Part shown: in pieces, positions 31,842 through 42,400 of the stretch
Layout of the letters: the number at the start of each line of letters is the position of its first letter
How positions within the stretch are numbered: position 1 is the first letter of the stretch
NCBI GenBank assembly: GCA_036563485.1
Contig: DATCMI010000001.1
Location: 2,047,501-2,111,500, forward strand
From: Sphingomicrobium sp.
GTDB lineage: Bacteria; Pseudomonadota; Alphaproteobacteria; Sphingomonadales; Sphingomonadaceae
Reading direction: 5' to 3'
DNA length: 64,000 bases
The notes under the pieces: generated by a model
The model's input: the letters and a program-made list of their open reading frames with translations, nothing else
The model's database searches: none
Told to the model about the DNA's origin: nothing
Program-made: the position numbers and the translations under genes

Positions 31842-34205
31842 GTGGGGTTCGTTCCTTTGAGCGGCACGGTGGCGATCGCGATTGCCGCTTTGGCCGTCCT
31901 GTGGCTCGGCATTGCCGCGGCCGTGGCAATTGCGGCTGCGCGGCGCCTGCGCGCGGCAACCCAGGTGCTTGAGGCAGCGCGGTCGAACGCCCGGCTGCTG
32001 GAAGCCATGCCGGCGCGGCCGCTGCTGATCCGACCGGACGACCGGATCGAAGCTGACGAGCGGCTGCTTCGCGACCTCGGCCTCCATGGCCCCAAGAGCC
32101 TTTCCGACCTCAGCAGCGACGAAGGCGGGATCTCCGTCGAAGATTTGGCGATGCTGACCGAGAAGGTCCACGCGGCGCGGGCGTCCGCCGAGCGCATCGC
32201 CGCGAAGGTCCGCGCCCATGGCTCGGCGCGCGTGTTCGACGTCACGGGTGCGCTAGCGCCAGCCAGCGAGCCGCATGGGACATTGCTGCTGTGGTTTTCC
32301 GATGCCAGCAGCGCGGAGGAGGAGAAAGCGCGGATCGCGCTCCGCCTGCGCCAGAGCGAGGGGGCGCTCGGCTCGCTGACGCAGCTGATCGAAGCGGCGC
32401 CTTTCCCTATGTGGTTCCGCGGGCCCGACCTGAAGCTCGGCCTGGTCAACAGCGCGTTCGTCCAGTCGGTCGAGTGCAAGGACGCTCACGAGGTGATCGA
32501 GCGGGGCGCCGAGCTCGTCGATGCCGAGGGCGCCGACAGTGCGAGCGCGACGGCTCGGGAGGCGCAGGAGAGCAAGCGCGTCGTGTCGCGGATGCAGCCG
32601 GCGATCATCCGCGGCGAGCGGCGGATGCTGCGGATCGTCAACGTGCCCTTGTCGACGGGAGCGGTCGCCGGCTTCGCGATCGACGTCCAGGACCTTGAGG
32701 ATGCGCGGACCGAGCTGTCGCGCCACGTCGAATCGCAGCGCGAGCTTGCCGATCGGATGACGGCAGGCACGGCGCAGTTCGACGCCGACCGCTCGCTCAG
32801 CTTCTTCAACCGGCCGTTCGCCGCTATGACCCAGCTCGATCCCGAATGGCTCGGCGAGCGGCCCGAGTTCGACCGGGTGATCGAGCGGATGCGCGACAAT
32901 CACCGGCTGCCTGAAGTGCGCGACTTCCCGGCGTGGAAGGAAGAGCGGCGCAGCTGGTTCACCAGCGCCGACGAAGTGATCGAGGAAGAGTGGATGCTGC
33001 CCGGCGGCGACCATCTGCGCGTCGTTGCCCAGCCGCTGCCCGACGGCGGGCTGCGGCTGTTCATCGAGGATCGGACGGAGCAGCTTCGGCTTGCGTCCGC
33101 CCGCGATACGCTTCTGCGGGTGCGGGCGGCGACGTTCGACAATCTGTTCGAGGCGATCAGCGTCTTCGCGAGCGACGGCCGACTCTATCTGTGGAACCGC
33201 CGCTTCCTCGAGGATTGGGCATTCGACGAGGAATGGCTCTCCACCCATCCGCGAGTCGACGAGCTGGTGCCGGCCATGGCCCGCAAGCTGGTTAACCCGA
33301 CGGCGGCCGCGCAGATCCGCGAGATGGTGCGGCAGACGACCAACGAGCGGCAGTCGTCGAACGGCCGGATATCGATGACCGACGGGCGCCACTTCCAGTT
33401 CGCCGCGGTGCCGCTGCCGGACGGGAACGCGCTGTTCACGATGGTCGACGTGACCGACTCGACGCGCATCGAGGCGGCGCTTCGCGAGCGCACGTCGGCG
33501 CTCGAGGAAGCCGACCGGGTGAAGACGGATTTCGTGGCCAACATGAGCTACGAGCTTCGCACCCCGCTGACGTCGATCGGCGGGTTCGCCGAGCTTCTGG
33601 GCGGCGGCTATGCCGGCGAGCTTGGGCCCAAGGCCAAGGACTATGTCGGCGCGATCCTGGAATCGGTCGAGCGGCTGTCGAAGCTGATCAACGACGTGCT
33701 CGACCTGACCACGAGCGACCTGCGGGGCATCGCGCTGGAGAAGGAGCGGGTCGATATCGGCGGGCTGTGCCGGGCAGCGGTGGACACGGCCAAATCCCGG
33801 GCAGCGGAGAAATCCCAAAAGCTGGAGCTCGAAGTATCGGACAATGCCGGGCACGTGTTCGGCGACGCGCGGCGGCTTCGCGAGTCCATCGAGCACGTGC
33901 TCAACAATGCGATGGCGTACAGCGATCGCAAGGGCTTGGTTCGGATCCTCGCCGATGGTGACGATGAGCAAGCGACGATCCTCATCAGCGACAATGGGCA
34001 AGGCATTGCCGCCGAAGACCTACCGCGCGTGTTCAACCGCTTCGATCGCGTTGCCGAGCCCGGGTCGGGCGGCGATGCGGCGCTCGGCCTCGGCCTGCCG
34101 CTGACCCGGCAGTTCGTCGAGGCGCATGGGGGCAAAGTCGAGCTGCAGTCGGAGAAGGGGAAGGGCACGACGGTGACCCTCACCGTCCCGCGGGGATCCC
34201 GGTGA
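31842..34205 (+). CDS. divL: DivL-like PAS sensor pseudokinase with Tyr in place of catalytic His
   Basis: A 787-residue protein: one N-terminal membrane helix (about 7-33), several PAS-type segments (about 175-520), and a C-terminal HisKA plus HATPase module. The dimerisation motif reads NMSYELRTPL, so the phospho-accepting His is replaced by Tyr570. The ATPase domain keeps the N box (HVLNNAMAYS), DNGQGI and GLGLPL. Length, membrane anchor, PAS repeats and the His-to-Tyr change match Caulobacter DivL (769 residues, Tyr550). DivL reads DivK phosphorylation and controls the CckA-ChpT-CtrA cell-cycle relay. The tsaE GTG overlaps its stop. The exact start (31842 GTG or a later TTG/GTG) is uncertain. 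Confidence 0.85.
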   Translation: MGFVPLSGTVAIAIAALAVLWLGIAAAVAIAAARRLRAATQVLEAARSNARLLEAMPARPLLIRPDDRIEADERLLRDLGLHGPKSLSDLSSDEGGISVEDLAMLTEKVHAARASAERIAAKVRAHGSARVFDVTGALAPASEPHGTLLLWFSDASSAEEEKARIALRLRQSEGALGSLTQLIEAAPFPMWFRGPDLKLGLVNSAFVQSVECKDAHEVIERGAELVDAEGADSASATAREAQESKRVVSRMQPAIIRGERRMLRIVNVPLSTGAVAGFAIDVQDLEDARTELSRHVESQRELADRMTAGTAQFDADRSLSFFNRPFAAMTQLDPEWLGERPEFDRVIERMRDNHRLPEVRDFPAWKEERRSWFTSADEVIEEEWMLPGGDHLRVVAQPLPDGGLRLFIEDRTEQLRLASARDTLLRVRAATFDNLFEAISVFASDGRLYLWNRRFLEDWAFDEEWLSTHPRVDELVPAMARKLVNPTAAAQIREMVRQTTNERQSSNGRISMTDGRHFQFAAVPLPDGNALFTMVDVTDSTRIEAALRERTSALEEADRVKTDFVANMSYELRTPLTSIGGFAELLGGGYAGELGPKAKDYVGAILESVERLSKLINDVLDLTTSDLRGIALEKERVDIGGLCRAAVDTAKSRAAEKSQKLELEVSDNAGHVFGDARRLRESIEHVLNNAMAYSDRKGLVRILADGDDEQATILISDNGQGIAAEDLPRVFNRFDRVAEPGSGGDAALGLGLPLTRQFVEAHGGKVELQSEKGKGTTVTLTVPRGSR

Positions 34206-34636
34206 TCCTGGCCGACGAGCAGGCGACGGCCGATTTCGGCGCCAGCCTCGCCCCCCTCGCGCGCGGCGGGGACGTGATCACCCTGTCGGGGCCGCTCGGC
34301 GTCGGCAAGACGGCCTTCGCGCGCGGCTTCATCGCCGCACTCGGCCACGAAGGCGACGTGCCGAGCCCAAGCTTCGCGATCGTCCAGCCATACGAGGAAC
34401 TGGATCCGCCAGTGTGGCACACGGATCTGTACCGGATCGAGGACCCGTCCGAGATGGACGAACTGGGGCTCGATTCGGCCGCCGATGCGGTCCTGCTGGT
34501 CGAATGGCCGGAACGCGCGGGACCGGCCGCCTGGCCGCATGCGCTTCGGCTCGTCCTCGACTTTGCGGCAAGCGGCGCGCGCCGCTTGACAGCAGAGGTG
34601 CCCCCGGCATGGGAAGGGCGATGGCCTCCAGCATGA
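34202..34636 (+). CDS. tsaE: tRNA threonylcarbamoyladenosine biosynthesis ATPase TsaE
   Basis: A 144-residue P-loop protein with Walker A GPLGVGKT near 30-37, then PSPSFAIVQPYE, the HTDLYRIEDPSEMDELGLD segment and a late VEWPERA motif. It is the ATPase of the TsaB/D/E complex that makes t6A37 in ANN-decoding tRNAs. GTG start overlaps the divL stop, and its own stop overlaps amgK, so the run divL-tsaE-amgK-murU is tightly coupled. Confidence 0.95.
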   Translation: MILADEQATADFGASLAPLARGGDVITLSGPLGVGKTAFARGFIAALGHEGDVPSPSFAIVQPYEELDPPVWHTDLYRIEDPSEMDELGLDSAADAVLLVEWPERAGPAAWPHALRLVLDFAASGARRLTAEVPPAWEGRWPPA

Positions 34637-35619
34637 AACCGCCCGAGCACGCGCCCGATTTCCTTGCCGCCGCGGGCTGGCATGGGGCCGAAATCCTGCC
34701 GCTCGCCGGCGACGCGTCGTTCCGCCGCTATTTCCGCGTCGTACAGGGGGACAGCACCGCCGTGCTGATGGACGCGCCGCCGCCGCACGAAGACCCGCGC
34801 CCGTTCATCGGCGTCGCTGAATGGCTGGTTTCGCTGGGGCTGAGCGCGCCGGAAATCATTGCGCGGGACCTCGACAAGGGCCTGCTTTTGCTCAGCGATT
34901 TCGGCAGCGCGCGGCTTCGCGAGACGGTCGATGAGGACCCGGCGCGCGAGCGGGAGCTGTACGAGATCGCGACCGACCTGCTCGTCGAGCTTCACGGCCA
35001 TCCGCCCATGGAGGGACTGCCCGAGCATGGGCTCGACCAGTGGCTCGAAGAGCTGAAGCTGTTCACCGACTGGTATTGCCCGGCAGTCGGGATCGAGGTC
35101 GATGAGGAGGCGTACCTGCAGGCGTGGCGCGAGGTTCTCGAGCCCGTTGCCGACGACGAGCTGGGGCCTGTCACCGTCCTGCGCGATTACCACGCCGAAA
35201 ACATCATGCTGGTTCAGGGCCGCGACGGCGTTGCCCACCTTGGGCTGCTCGATTTTCAGGACGCCCTGGCCGGCCACCCGGCCTACGACCTTGCGTCTGT
35301 CCTGGAAGATGCGCGGCGCGATGTGCCGGTCGAAATCGAGCGCGCGATGATCGACCGCTATGTCGGCAGGACCGGTCATGAGGACGATTTCGAGCGTGCT
35401 TACTGGGCGCTCGCTGCGCAGCGAAACACGCGAATCCTCGGCGTCTTCACTCGGCTTTGGAAGCGCGACGGCAAGCCGCATTACCGCCGCTTCCAGCCGC
35501 GCATGTGGGGCCTGCTGGAGCGCGACCTCGAGCAGCCACACCTGAAGCCGGTCCGCGACTGGTTCGATGCCAACATCGCGCCGGAGCACCGCCGCGAACC
35601 GTGGAAAGAGGCGGCATGA
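34633..35619 (+). CDS. amgK: N-acetylmuramate/N-acetylglucosamine anomeric kinase AmgK
   Basis: A 328-residue aminoglycoside-phosphotransferase-fold kinase. Motifs are GDASFRRYFRV at the N-terminus (nucleotide loop), the catalytic-type LRDYHAENIML and the metal-binding LLDFQDALAGHPAYDLAS. AmgK phosphorylates MurNAc at C1, the first step of the salvage path that bypasses de novo UDP-MurNAc synthesis. ATG at 34633 overlaps the tsaE stop (ATGA); an ATG at 34621 is an alternative. murU follows with another ATGA overlap. Confidence 0.92.
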   Translation: MKPPEHAPDFLAAAGWHGAEILPLAGDASFRRYFRVVQGDSTAVLMDAPPPHEDPRPFIGVAEWLVSLGLSAPEIIARDLDKGLLLLSDFGSARLRETVDEDPARERELYEIATDLLVELHGHPPMEGLPEHGLDQWLEELKLFTDWYCPAVGIEVDEEAYLQAWREVLEPVADDELGPVTVLRDYHAENIMLVQGRDGVAHLGLLDFQDALAGHPAYDLASVLEDARRDVPVEIERAMIDRYVGRTGHEDDFERAYWALAAQRNTRILGVFTRLWKRDGKPHYRRFQPRMWGLLERDLEQPHLKPVRDWFDANIAPEHRREPWKEAA

Positions 35620-36377
35620 GTCAGTCGAAGCAGGCGCTGCGGCTTCGCGCGGAGGTGAAAGGCGAGGTTCCGCGCACGGCCATGATCATGGCCGCGGGGC
35701 TGGGCAAAAGGATGCGGCCGCTGACCGCGACCAAGCCGAAGCCGCTGGTCGAGGTCGGGGGCAAGGCGCTGCTCGACCATGTGCTGGAGAAGCTGCGCGC
35801 CGCCGGGGTCCAGCGGATTGTCGTCAACGTCCATTATCTCGCCGGCGCGCTTGAGGCGCACCTCAAGAGCCGGGCGGACGGGCTGGAAGTCGCGATTTCC
35901 GACGAACGCGACCTGCTGATGGAGACCGGCGGCGGGCTGGTGAAAGCAGCGCCTTTGATCGACTGCGACCCGTTCCTGGCGCTCAACAGCGACAATCTGT
36001 GGATCGACGGTCCGGCGGATGCACTGAAGCTGCTCGCGTCGCAGTGGGACGGCGAGCGGATGGACGCGCTGCTTTTGCTGGTGCCGCAGGCGCGCGCCTT
36101 CAACCATAGCGGCATGGGCGATTTCCACATGGACCGGAGCGGCCGCCTGCGCCGGCGCGAACGGAGCCATGTCGCGCCGTTCGTCTTCACCGGCATCCAG
36201 ATCGCATCCAAGCGGCTTCTCCGCGACGCGCCCGAAGGGCCGTTCTCGACCAACATCCTGTGGGATCGGGCGATGGAGGAGGGGCGCTGCTTCGGCGCCG
36301 TCCACCAGGGCCTGTGGTTCGATGTCGGCACGCCGGGCGCCATCAAGCTGACGGAAACGGCGCTCGAGAATGCGTGA
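35616..36377 (+). CDS. murU: N-acetylmuramate-1-phosphate uridylyltransferase MurU
   Basis: A 253-residue sugar nucleotidyltransferase. About 20 N-terminal residues precede the signature MAAGLGKRMRPLTATKPKPLV, then LNSDNLWIDG (metal and nucleotide site) and a C-terminal LWFDVGTPGAI. It joins MurNAc-1-phosphate with UTP to give UDP-MurNAc, following AmgK. The amgK-murU order is the conserved salvage pair. It overlaps addB by 8 nt. Confidence 0.92.
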   Translation: MSQSKQALRLRAEVKGEVPRTAMIMAAGLGKRMRPLTATKPKPLVEVGGKALLDHVLEKLRAAGVQRIVVNVHYLAGALEAHLKSRADGLEVAISDERDLLMETGGGLVKAAPLIDCDPFLALNSDNLWIDGPADALKLLASQWDGERMDALLLLVPQARAFNHSGMGDFHMDRSGRLRRRERSHVAPFVFTGIQIASKRLLRDAPEGPFSTNILWDRAMEEGRCFGAVHQGLWFDVGTPGAIKLTETALENA

Positions 36378-39252
36378 CCCGAGGCGGGTCAATGTCTTCA
36401 CCATCCCGTCGAACCGGTCCTTCGCGGACGCGCTCGCAGCCGGGCTGATCGCCAGGTTCGGCAAGGACCCGCTGGGGCTCGCGCGCGGGCGGATCCTGCT
36501 TCCGAACAATCGCGCGGTCCGGTCGGTCACCGAAGCCTTCGTCCGTGCCAGCGGCAGGGGGCTGCTGCTGCCGAGGCTGGTGCCGGTCGGCGATCCCGAT
36601 CTCGGCGAGCGGATCGGCGGAGCGCTCGATCCGATCGGCGGCGAGGCGGTGCCGCCCGCCATCGAACCCACCGAGCGGCTGCTGCGGCTGGCGACGCTGG
36701 TCGGCGCGGATGGCTCGGCGGAAGGGTTGCGCCTCGCGGCGGACCTCGCGCGCACGCTCGATGCCTTGCTGGTCGAGCAGGTCGAGCCGGGCGAACTTCG
36801 CACTGCGGTGGCCGAAAGCGACGAGCTTGCGCAGCATTGGGCCAAGTCGCTCGCCAAGCTCGAAGTCATTTATGCGCTCTGGCCGGCCATCCTGCGGGAT
36901 TCGGGCGCCCTCGATCTCGCCGAACGGCGCAATCGCCTGCTTCGCGCGCTCGCCGAACGCTGGGCAAGCGAACCGCCGCCGGGCTTTACTGTTGCTGCCG
37001 GCATTACGACTGCGGCCCCGGCAGTTGCCGCGCTGGTGGCGCGGGTGGCCCGAATGGAGGAGGGCATGGTGGTGCTGCCGGGGCTCTGGCTCGCCGATGT
37101 CCTTCCCGACGAGGAGTGGGAAGCGCTCGGCCCGGACGACAGGGGCCGAGGGGAGCAGTCCCACCCGCAATTCCACCTCAAGCTGCTGCTGGAGCGGATC
37201 GGCGTGGCGCGGGCGGAGGTGCAGCGGTGGCGCTGGGCCGGGCGGTCGGCTTCGCCCGCGGCGCGCTCGCGAGCGGTGGCCAATGCGATGGTTGCGCCGG
37301 ATTTCTCGCATAAATGGGAGACGCTGAAGCCCAGCGAGCGGCGGTTGAGCGGGGTTCGCTTCGCCGAGCTGGCGGATCCCGCGGCGGAAGCGCAGGCAAT
37401 TGCGCTCGCGCTGCGGCAGGCGCTTGAGACGCCGGAGAAGACAGCCGCGCTGGTCACGCCCGACCGCCAGCTAGCCGGGCGTGTGTCGGCGTTGCTCAAG
37501 AGGTGGGGCGTCGATGCCGACGACAGCGCCGGCAAGCCGCTGTCGCAAGTGGCGGCGGGGACATTGCTGCTCGGCATCGTGTCGGCGGCCGCAGAGGATC
37601 TGGCGCCGGTGCCCTTGCTCGCGCTGCTCAAGCATCCGCTAGCCGGCGGGGCGGCGGACGAACGGGCGCAGTGGCTGGAGCATGTGCGGCGGCTCGACAT
37701 GGCGTTGCGCGGGCCGCGGCCGCCTGCTGGGCTCAGCGGGCTCGACACGCACTTTGCAGGCAGGGGTGCGGTGGCGGCCTGGGGCGCGGTGCGCGATTGC
37801 ATTGCCGGTCTCGATGGCCTCCTGCGCGAACCGCTGCCGCTGTCGGTCTTGGCGGGCAAGCTGGTCGAGGCGGCGCAGGCGCTTGCCGGGGATCGCGCGT
37901 GGCGCGGGACCGACGGGCGGATCGCCGCGGAGCTGCTCGCCGAGCTGCAGGGGTCGGAAGCGGCGGGGCGACTGATTGTGAGCGCGGAAGAGGCGCTCGC
38001 GCTGTTCCGGCAGTTGCTGGACAGCCAGGCGGTGCGGCCGCCCTACGGCGGGCATCCGCGGATCTTCATCTGGGGACTGCTCGAAGCGCGGCTGCAGCGC
38101 GCGGACCTGCTGGTGCTCGGCGGGCTCAACGAGGGGGTGTGGCCGGCGCTGCCGGCGCCCGACCCGTGGCTGCCGCCCAAGGTGCGCGCGAAGCTGGAGA
38201 TACCGGGGCTGGAGTTCCGGATCGGGCTTGCGGGGCATGACTTCGCAAGCGCGCTCGGCGCGCCGGAAGTGCTGATCACCCGCGCCAAGCGCGACAGCCG
38301 CTCGCCGACCGTGGCGTCGCGCTTCCTGCTTCGGCTCGACGCGATGACCGGCGGGCTGCCGCGCGACCATGTGCACGAGCGGATTACGCGCGCGCTCGAC
38401 GATCCGGGGCCGCCGCAGCCGGTCGAGCGGCCGGCGCCGTGCCCGCCGGTCGAGCAGCGACCGGAGCGGATTTCGGTGACGTCCGTCGACCGGCTGAAGG
38501 CCGACCCGTTCACTTTCTATGCGAGCTCGATCCTGAAGCTGCGCGTCGAAGAGCCGGTCGACGCCGACCATACGGCAGCCTGGAAGGGCAGCGCCGTCCA
38601 CAAAGTGTTCGAGGAGTGGCTGCGGCACGACGATTGCGACCCGGACAAGCTGCGCGGCCGCGCGGAGCGGCTGCTCGGCGATGCAGCGATCCACCCGATG
38701 CTGCGCGCCTTGTGGGCGCCGCGGTTATTGGAGGCGATCGATTGGATCGCCGAGCTGGAGCGGAGCAACCAGGCAGAGGGGCGGCGGCCCCTCGATGCCG
38801 AGATCGAAGGCGAGGCCGTGCTTGCCGGCATTGCGGTGCACGGGCGCGCGGACCGGATCGATCGTCTGCCAGACGGCGGGCTGGCCATCGTCGACTACAA
38901 GACCGGAAAGCCGCCGGCGAAGAAGGCAATCGAAGCGGGGTTCGCGCTACAGCTGGGGCTGCTTGGCCTGATCGGTCGGGCAGGAGGGTTCGACGGGGTT
39001 CGCGGGGAACCGGAAGTGTTCGAATATTGGTCGCTCGTGCGCGAGCGCGACCGGTTCGGCAAATGCATGCGCGCCGACAAGGACATGGAGGGCGAGTTAT
39101 TCCTCGACCACGCCTTCAGCCACTTCAGCGAAGCGGTGCGGGACTATCTCAACGGCACCAAGCCGTTCACGGCCAAGCTCAACCCGGCCTATGCGCCTTA
39201 TGGCGATTACGACCAGCTGATGCGGCTGGAAGAATGGTACGGCCGCAAATGA
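36370..39252 (+). CDS. addB: Double-strand break repair protein AddB
   Basis: A 960-residue alphaproteobacterial-type AddB. It has an N-terminal helicase-like region with RILLPNNRAVRSV, a mid region with WGLLEARLQRADLLVLGGLNEGVWP, and a C-terminal RecB-type nuclease with AIVDYKTGKPP (Asp and Lys of the PD-(D/E)XK site). With AddA it forms the helicase-nuclease that resects double-strand breaks and loads RecA. It overlaps murU; addA begins 172 nt downstream, with a tiny minus-strand gene in between. Confidence 0.95.
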   Translation: MRDPRRVNVFTIPSNRSFADALAAGLIARFGKDPLGLARGRILLPNNRAVRSVTEAFVRASGRGLLLPRLVPVGDPDLGERIGGALDPIGGEAVPPAIEPTERLLRLATLVGADGSAEGLRLAADLARTLDALLVEQVEPGELRTAVAESDELAQHWAKSLAKLEVIYALWPAILRDSGALDLAERRNRLLRALAERWASEPPPGFTVAAGITTAAPAVAALVARVARMEEGMVVLPGLWLADVLPDEEWEALGPDDRGRGEQSHPQFHLKLLLERIGVARAEVQRWRWAGRSASPAARSRAVANAMVAPDFSHKWETLKPSERRLSGVRFAELADPAAEAQAIALALRQALETPEKTAALVTPDRQLAGRVSALLKRWGVDADDSAGKPLSQVAAGTLLLGIVSAAAEDLAPVPLLALLKHPLAGGAADERAQWLEHVRRLDMALRGPRPPAGLSGLDTHFAGRGAVAAWGAVRDCIAGLDGLLREPLPLSVLAGKLVEAAQALAGDRAWRGTDGRIAAELLAELQGSEAAGRLIVSAEEALALFRQLLDSQAVRPPYGGHPRIFIWGLLEARLQRADLLVLGGLNEGVWPALPAPDPWLPPKVRAKLEIPGLEFRIGLAGHDFASALGAPEVLITRAKRDSRSPTVASRFLLRLDAMTGGLPRDHVHERITRALDDPGPPQPVERPAPCPPVEQRPERISVTSVDRLKADPFTFYASSILKLRVEEPVDADHTAAWKGSAVHKVFEEWLRHDDCDPDKLRGRAERLLGDAAIHPMLRALWAPRLLEAIDWIAELERSNQAEGRRPLDAEIEGEAVLAGIAVHGRADRIDRLPDGGLAIVDYKTGKPPAKKAIEAGFALQLGLLGLIGRAGGFDGVRGEPEVFEYWSLVRERDRFGKCMRADKDMEGELFLDHAFSHFSEAVRDYLNGTKPFTAKLNPAYAPYGDYDQLMRLEEWYGRK

Positions 39253-39254
39253 GC

Positions 39255-39395
39255 CTAGCTGCGCGGCTTCTTCTTGACCTTGGAGGCGTAGAGAAGCGCG
39301 GCGACGATCGCCGCCGATCCGACCCCGACTGCTACACCGGCCTTGCGCAGCTTGGCGCTGCGCTGTTCGCTCGCTTTGTCGTCTTCGTCGCTCAT
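39255..39395 (-). CDS. 46-residue single-helix membrane protein between addB and addA
   Basis: On the minus strand a 46-codon frame starts with ATG at 39395, preceded by AGGA at 6 nt. It begins MSDEDDKASEQRSAKLRKAG (acidic then basic), has one helix of Val, Gly, Ala and Leu (about 20-37) and ends KVKKKPRS. The charge pattern predicts a single-pass inner-membrane microprotein. It fills almost the whole gap between addB and addA, opposite to both, and codon use is ordinary. No family is recognised. An antisense effect on addA expression is possible but untested. Confidence 0.7.
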   Translation of the reverse strand: MSDEDDKASEQRSAKLRKAGVAVGVGSAAIVAALLYASKVKKKPRS

Positions 39396-39424
39396 GGTCC
39401 TGCTTTTATGGCGGGGCGCACCGC

Positions 39425-42400
39425 ATGAGCAAGCCTTTCAAGCCGCTTCCGGAGCTGAGGGACGAGCAGGCGCTGGCGGCCGAGCCGACCGCGCACGTGG
39501 CGCTGTCGGCGTCGGCGGGCACCGGCAAGACGCAGGTGCTGACCGCGCGGGTGCTGCGGCTGCTGCTGAAGGGCGCGCGACCGGAGTCGATCCTCTGCCT
39601 GACCTTTACCAAGGCGGCGGCGGCGGAGATGGCCAACCGGATCGGCGCGCGGCTCGCGACCTGGGTGCGGCTGAAGGACAGCGAGCTTGCGACCGACCTC
39701 GACCATCTCGGCGAGTCGGCCGATCCCCGGACCCGAGAGCGGGCGCGGCAGCTGTTCGCGCGGGTGCTCGATTGCCCGGGCGGGCTGAAGATCCAGACCA
39801 TCCACGCCTTTGCCCAGTCGCTGCTTGCCGCCTTTCCGGCGGAGGCGGGGATCACGCCGGGGTTCCAGCCGATCGAAGGCAGGGCCGAGCAGGAGCTTGT
39901 GCGGCGGACGTTGGCGGAGCTGATGGCGAATGCCGAGGAGCGCGGGGACGAGCAGCTGATCTGCGACGTTCAGTGCCTGAGCCGCCGGCTGGGCGAGGCT
40001 GGGGCGGTCGAATATCTCCAGGCCTGCGCGAGGAAGCCGGAAGCGATGGAGGCGTTCGGCAGCTCGGCGGCGATCGAGCCCAAGCTGCGGGCGCTGATGA
40101 ACCTGCCAGACGGATCGGTGGAAGATTATCTGCGTACGCGCTGCGCCGACGATGGCTTCGACTGCGACCTGCTGCGGGCGATTGCCAGTGCCAATCGGCA
40201 GTGGGGCACCAGCACCGGCACGAAGATCGTCGACGTGATCGAGCGCTGGCTGGCGATGGGCGCCGACGCGCGCGCCCAAGCGCTGCCCGAAGTCGCCTCA
40301 ATCGTCTTCACCGCCAAGGGTGAGCTCAAGCAGGTGCAGAAGGGGCAGTTGAAAGCCGACCCTTCTTACGACCGCCATGTCGAGAGGCTCGCGGCGGCGG
40401 TGGCGGAGTTGCTTCAGATCCAACGTGCATCCAGGCTTGCTGCCGACATGGCGGCGGGGCTGCGGGCGGGGCAGGCGTTCGCCGGGGCGTACACACGGGC
40501 GAAGCGCGCGGCGGGGGTCGCCGACTTCAACGACCTCATCGACTGGACGCGCAAATTGCTGGCGCAGGACGGCATGGGCGACTGGGTTCGCTACAAGCTC
40601 GACCGCGAGGTCGACCATGTGCTCGTCGATGAAGCGCAGGACACGAATGCTGCGCAGTGGGAGATCATCGAAAAGCTGGTCGAGGAATATTTCAGCGGGT
40701 CGAGCGAGGCCGAGCGGCGGACGCGGACCCTGTTCATGGTCGGCGATTTCAAGCAGGCGATCTACGGTTTCCAGGGCACCGACCCCAAGCGCTTCCGCGA
40801 GGCGCGCCGGCACTTCCAGGGGCTGGCCGAACAGCTTTCCGAAGCGGAGGAGGATGCCACCGAGTTCCGGAACCTCTCCATTGCGGCCAGCTTTCGCTCG
40901 GCTCAGCCGGTGCTCGACGTGGTCGATGGCGCGATCGATACGCTCGGCGCCGAAGCGCTTGCCCTGAGTGCGCCACCGCCGCGCCACCGGGCTTTTCACA
41001 GCCAGCGGCCGGGCCAAGTGGAGCTGTGGCAGCCCTTTGCGCCCGAGGTCGAGGAAGAAGGCGACGAAGGCGAGGAGAGCTGGGTCAGCCTGCGGGCGCG
41101 GCAATATGCGCAGTCGCTGGCCGAGCGCATCCGGGCCATGGTTGAGGAGGCGCCGGTGCTGCCTTCGACCGGCAAGCCGCTGACGCCCGGCGACATATTG
41201 GTGCTGGTGCGAAGCCGCGGCGAGCTGGCGTCGCTGATCGTCGCCCGACTCTTTTCCGCGGGAGTGCCGGTCGCCGGCGTCGACCGCCTCCATTTGCACG
41301 AGCCCTTGGCGGTGCAGGACCTGCTCGCCGCCGTGAAGTTCGCGGTGCAGCCGAACGATGACCTCAGCGTCGCCTGCCTGCTCGTCTCGCCGCTGATCGG
41401 CTGGGACCAGGAGCAACTTCGCCAGCTTGCGTACGGGCGCGACGGCAAGAAGCTGTGGGCCGAGCTGCGCCGCCGCGCGGGCGAGAGCGACGCGTTCGGC
41501 GCGGCGTACGAGGTGCTCAGCGAATTGCTGCGGATCGCCGATTTCACGACGCCGGCGGTGTTCCTCGAAACCATCCTGTCCGGGCCGATGCAGGGGCGGC
41601 ACAAGCTCTACGCGCGGCTCGGCATGGCGGCGCGCGACCCGATCGACGAGCTGGTCAACAGCGCGCTGGAATTCGAGCGGAACGAGACGCCCTCGCTCGA
41701 CCGCTTCCTCGCGTGGTTCTCGCTCGGCACGGTCGACGTGCAGCGCGACCCCGGCCGGCCCGGCAATGAAGTGCGGGTGATGACGGTGCATGGCGCCAAG
41801 GGGCTCGAAGCGCCAGTCGTGATTCTCGCCGACGCAACGGCCGACCCGGCTAAGCTCGGGCGGACGCCGATCACGCTGGATTTCGACGTCGAGGGGACGG
41901 GTGCGGCGCCGCTCCTGCGCCCGAAGAAGGACGAGCGCTGCGCTCCGTTCGAGGAGAAGATTGCCGAGGAGGAGAAGCGCGACCTCGAGGAGCATTGGCG
42001 GCTGCTTTACGTAGCGCTGACGCGGGCCGCCGACCGGCTGGTGGTCGCCGGGGTGGCACCCAAGCCAAAGAAGGACGGGTCCGAAGCGCGTCCGCAGAAC
42101 TGCTGGCACGTGACTGTCGAGCGCGCGCTGACGTCGCTGAACGCCGAGCCCGCCGCTCACGGGCATTGGGGGACGGGGCTGGTCTATGGCAATGCCGGGA
42201 CGCGCGCTCGTGCCGCGGTGGCAAAAAGCGAAGCATCGCCGTCGGCGGTACCGGATTGGGCACGCACGCGGGCGCCGCCTGAAGCGCGGCCGCCGCGGCC
42301 GCTCGCGCCTTCTGCGATCGCCACGGACGACGAGGCCGCGCCGCCGCCCACCGAAGCCATGCGCGCCGCCGCTCAGCGCGGGACATGGATCCACCAGCTG

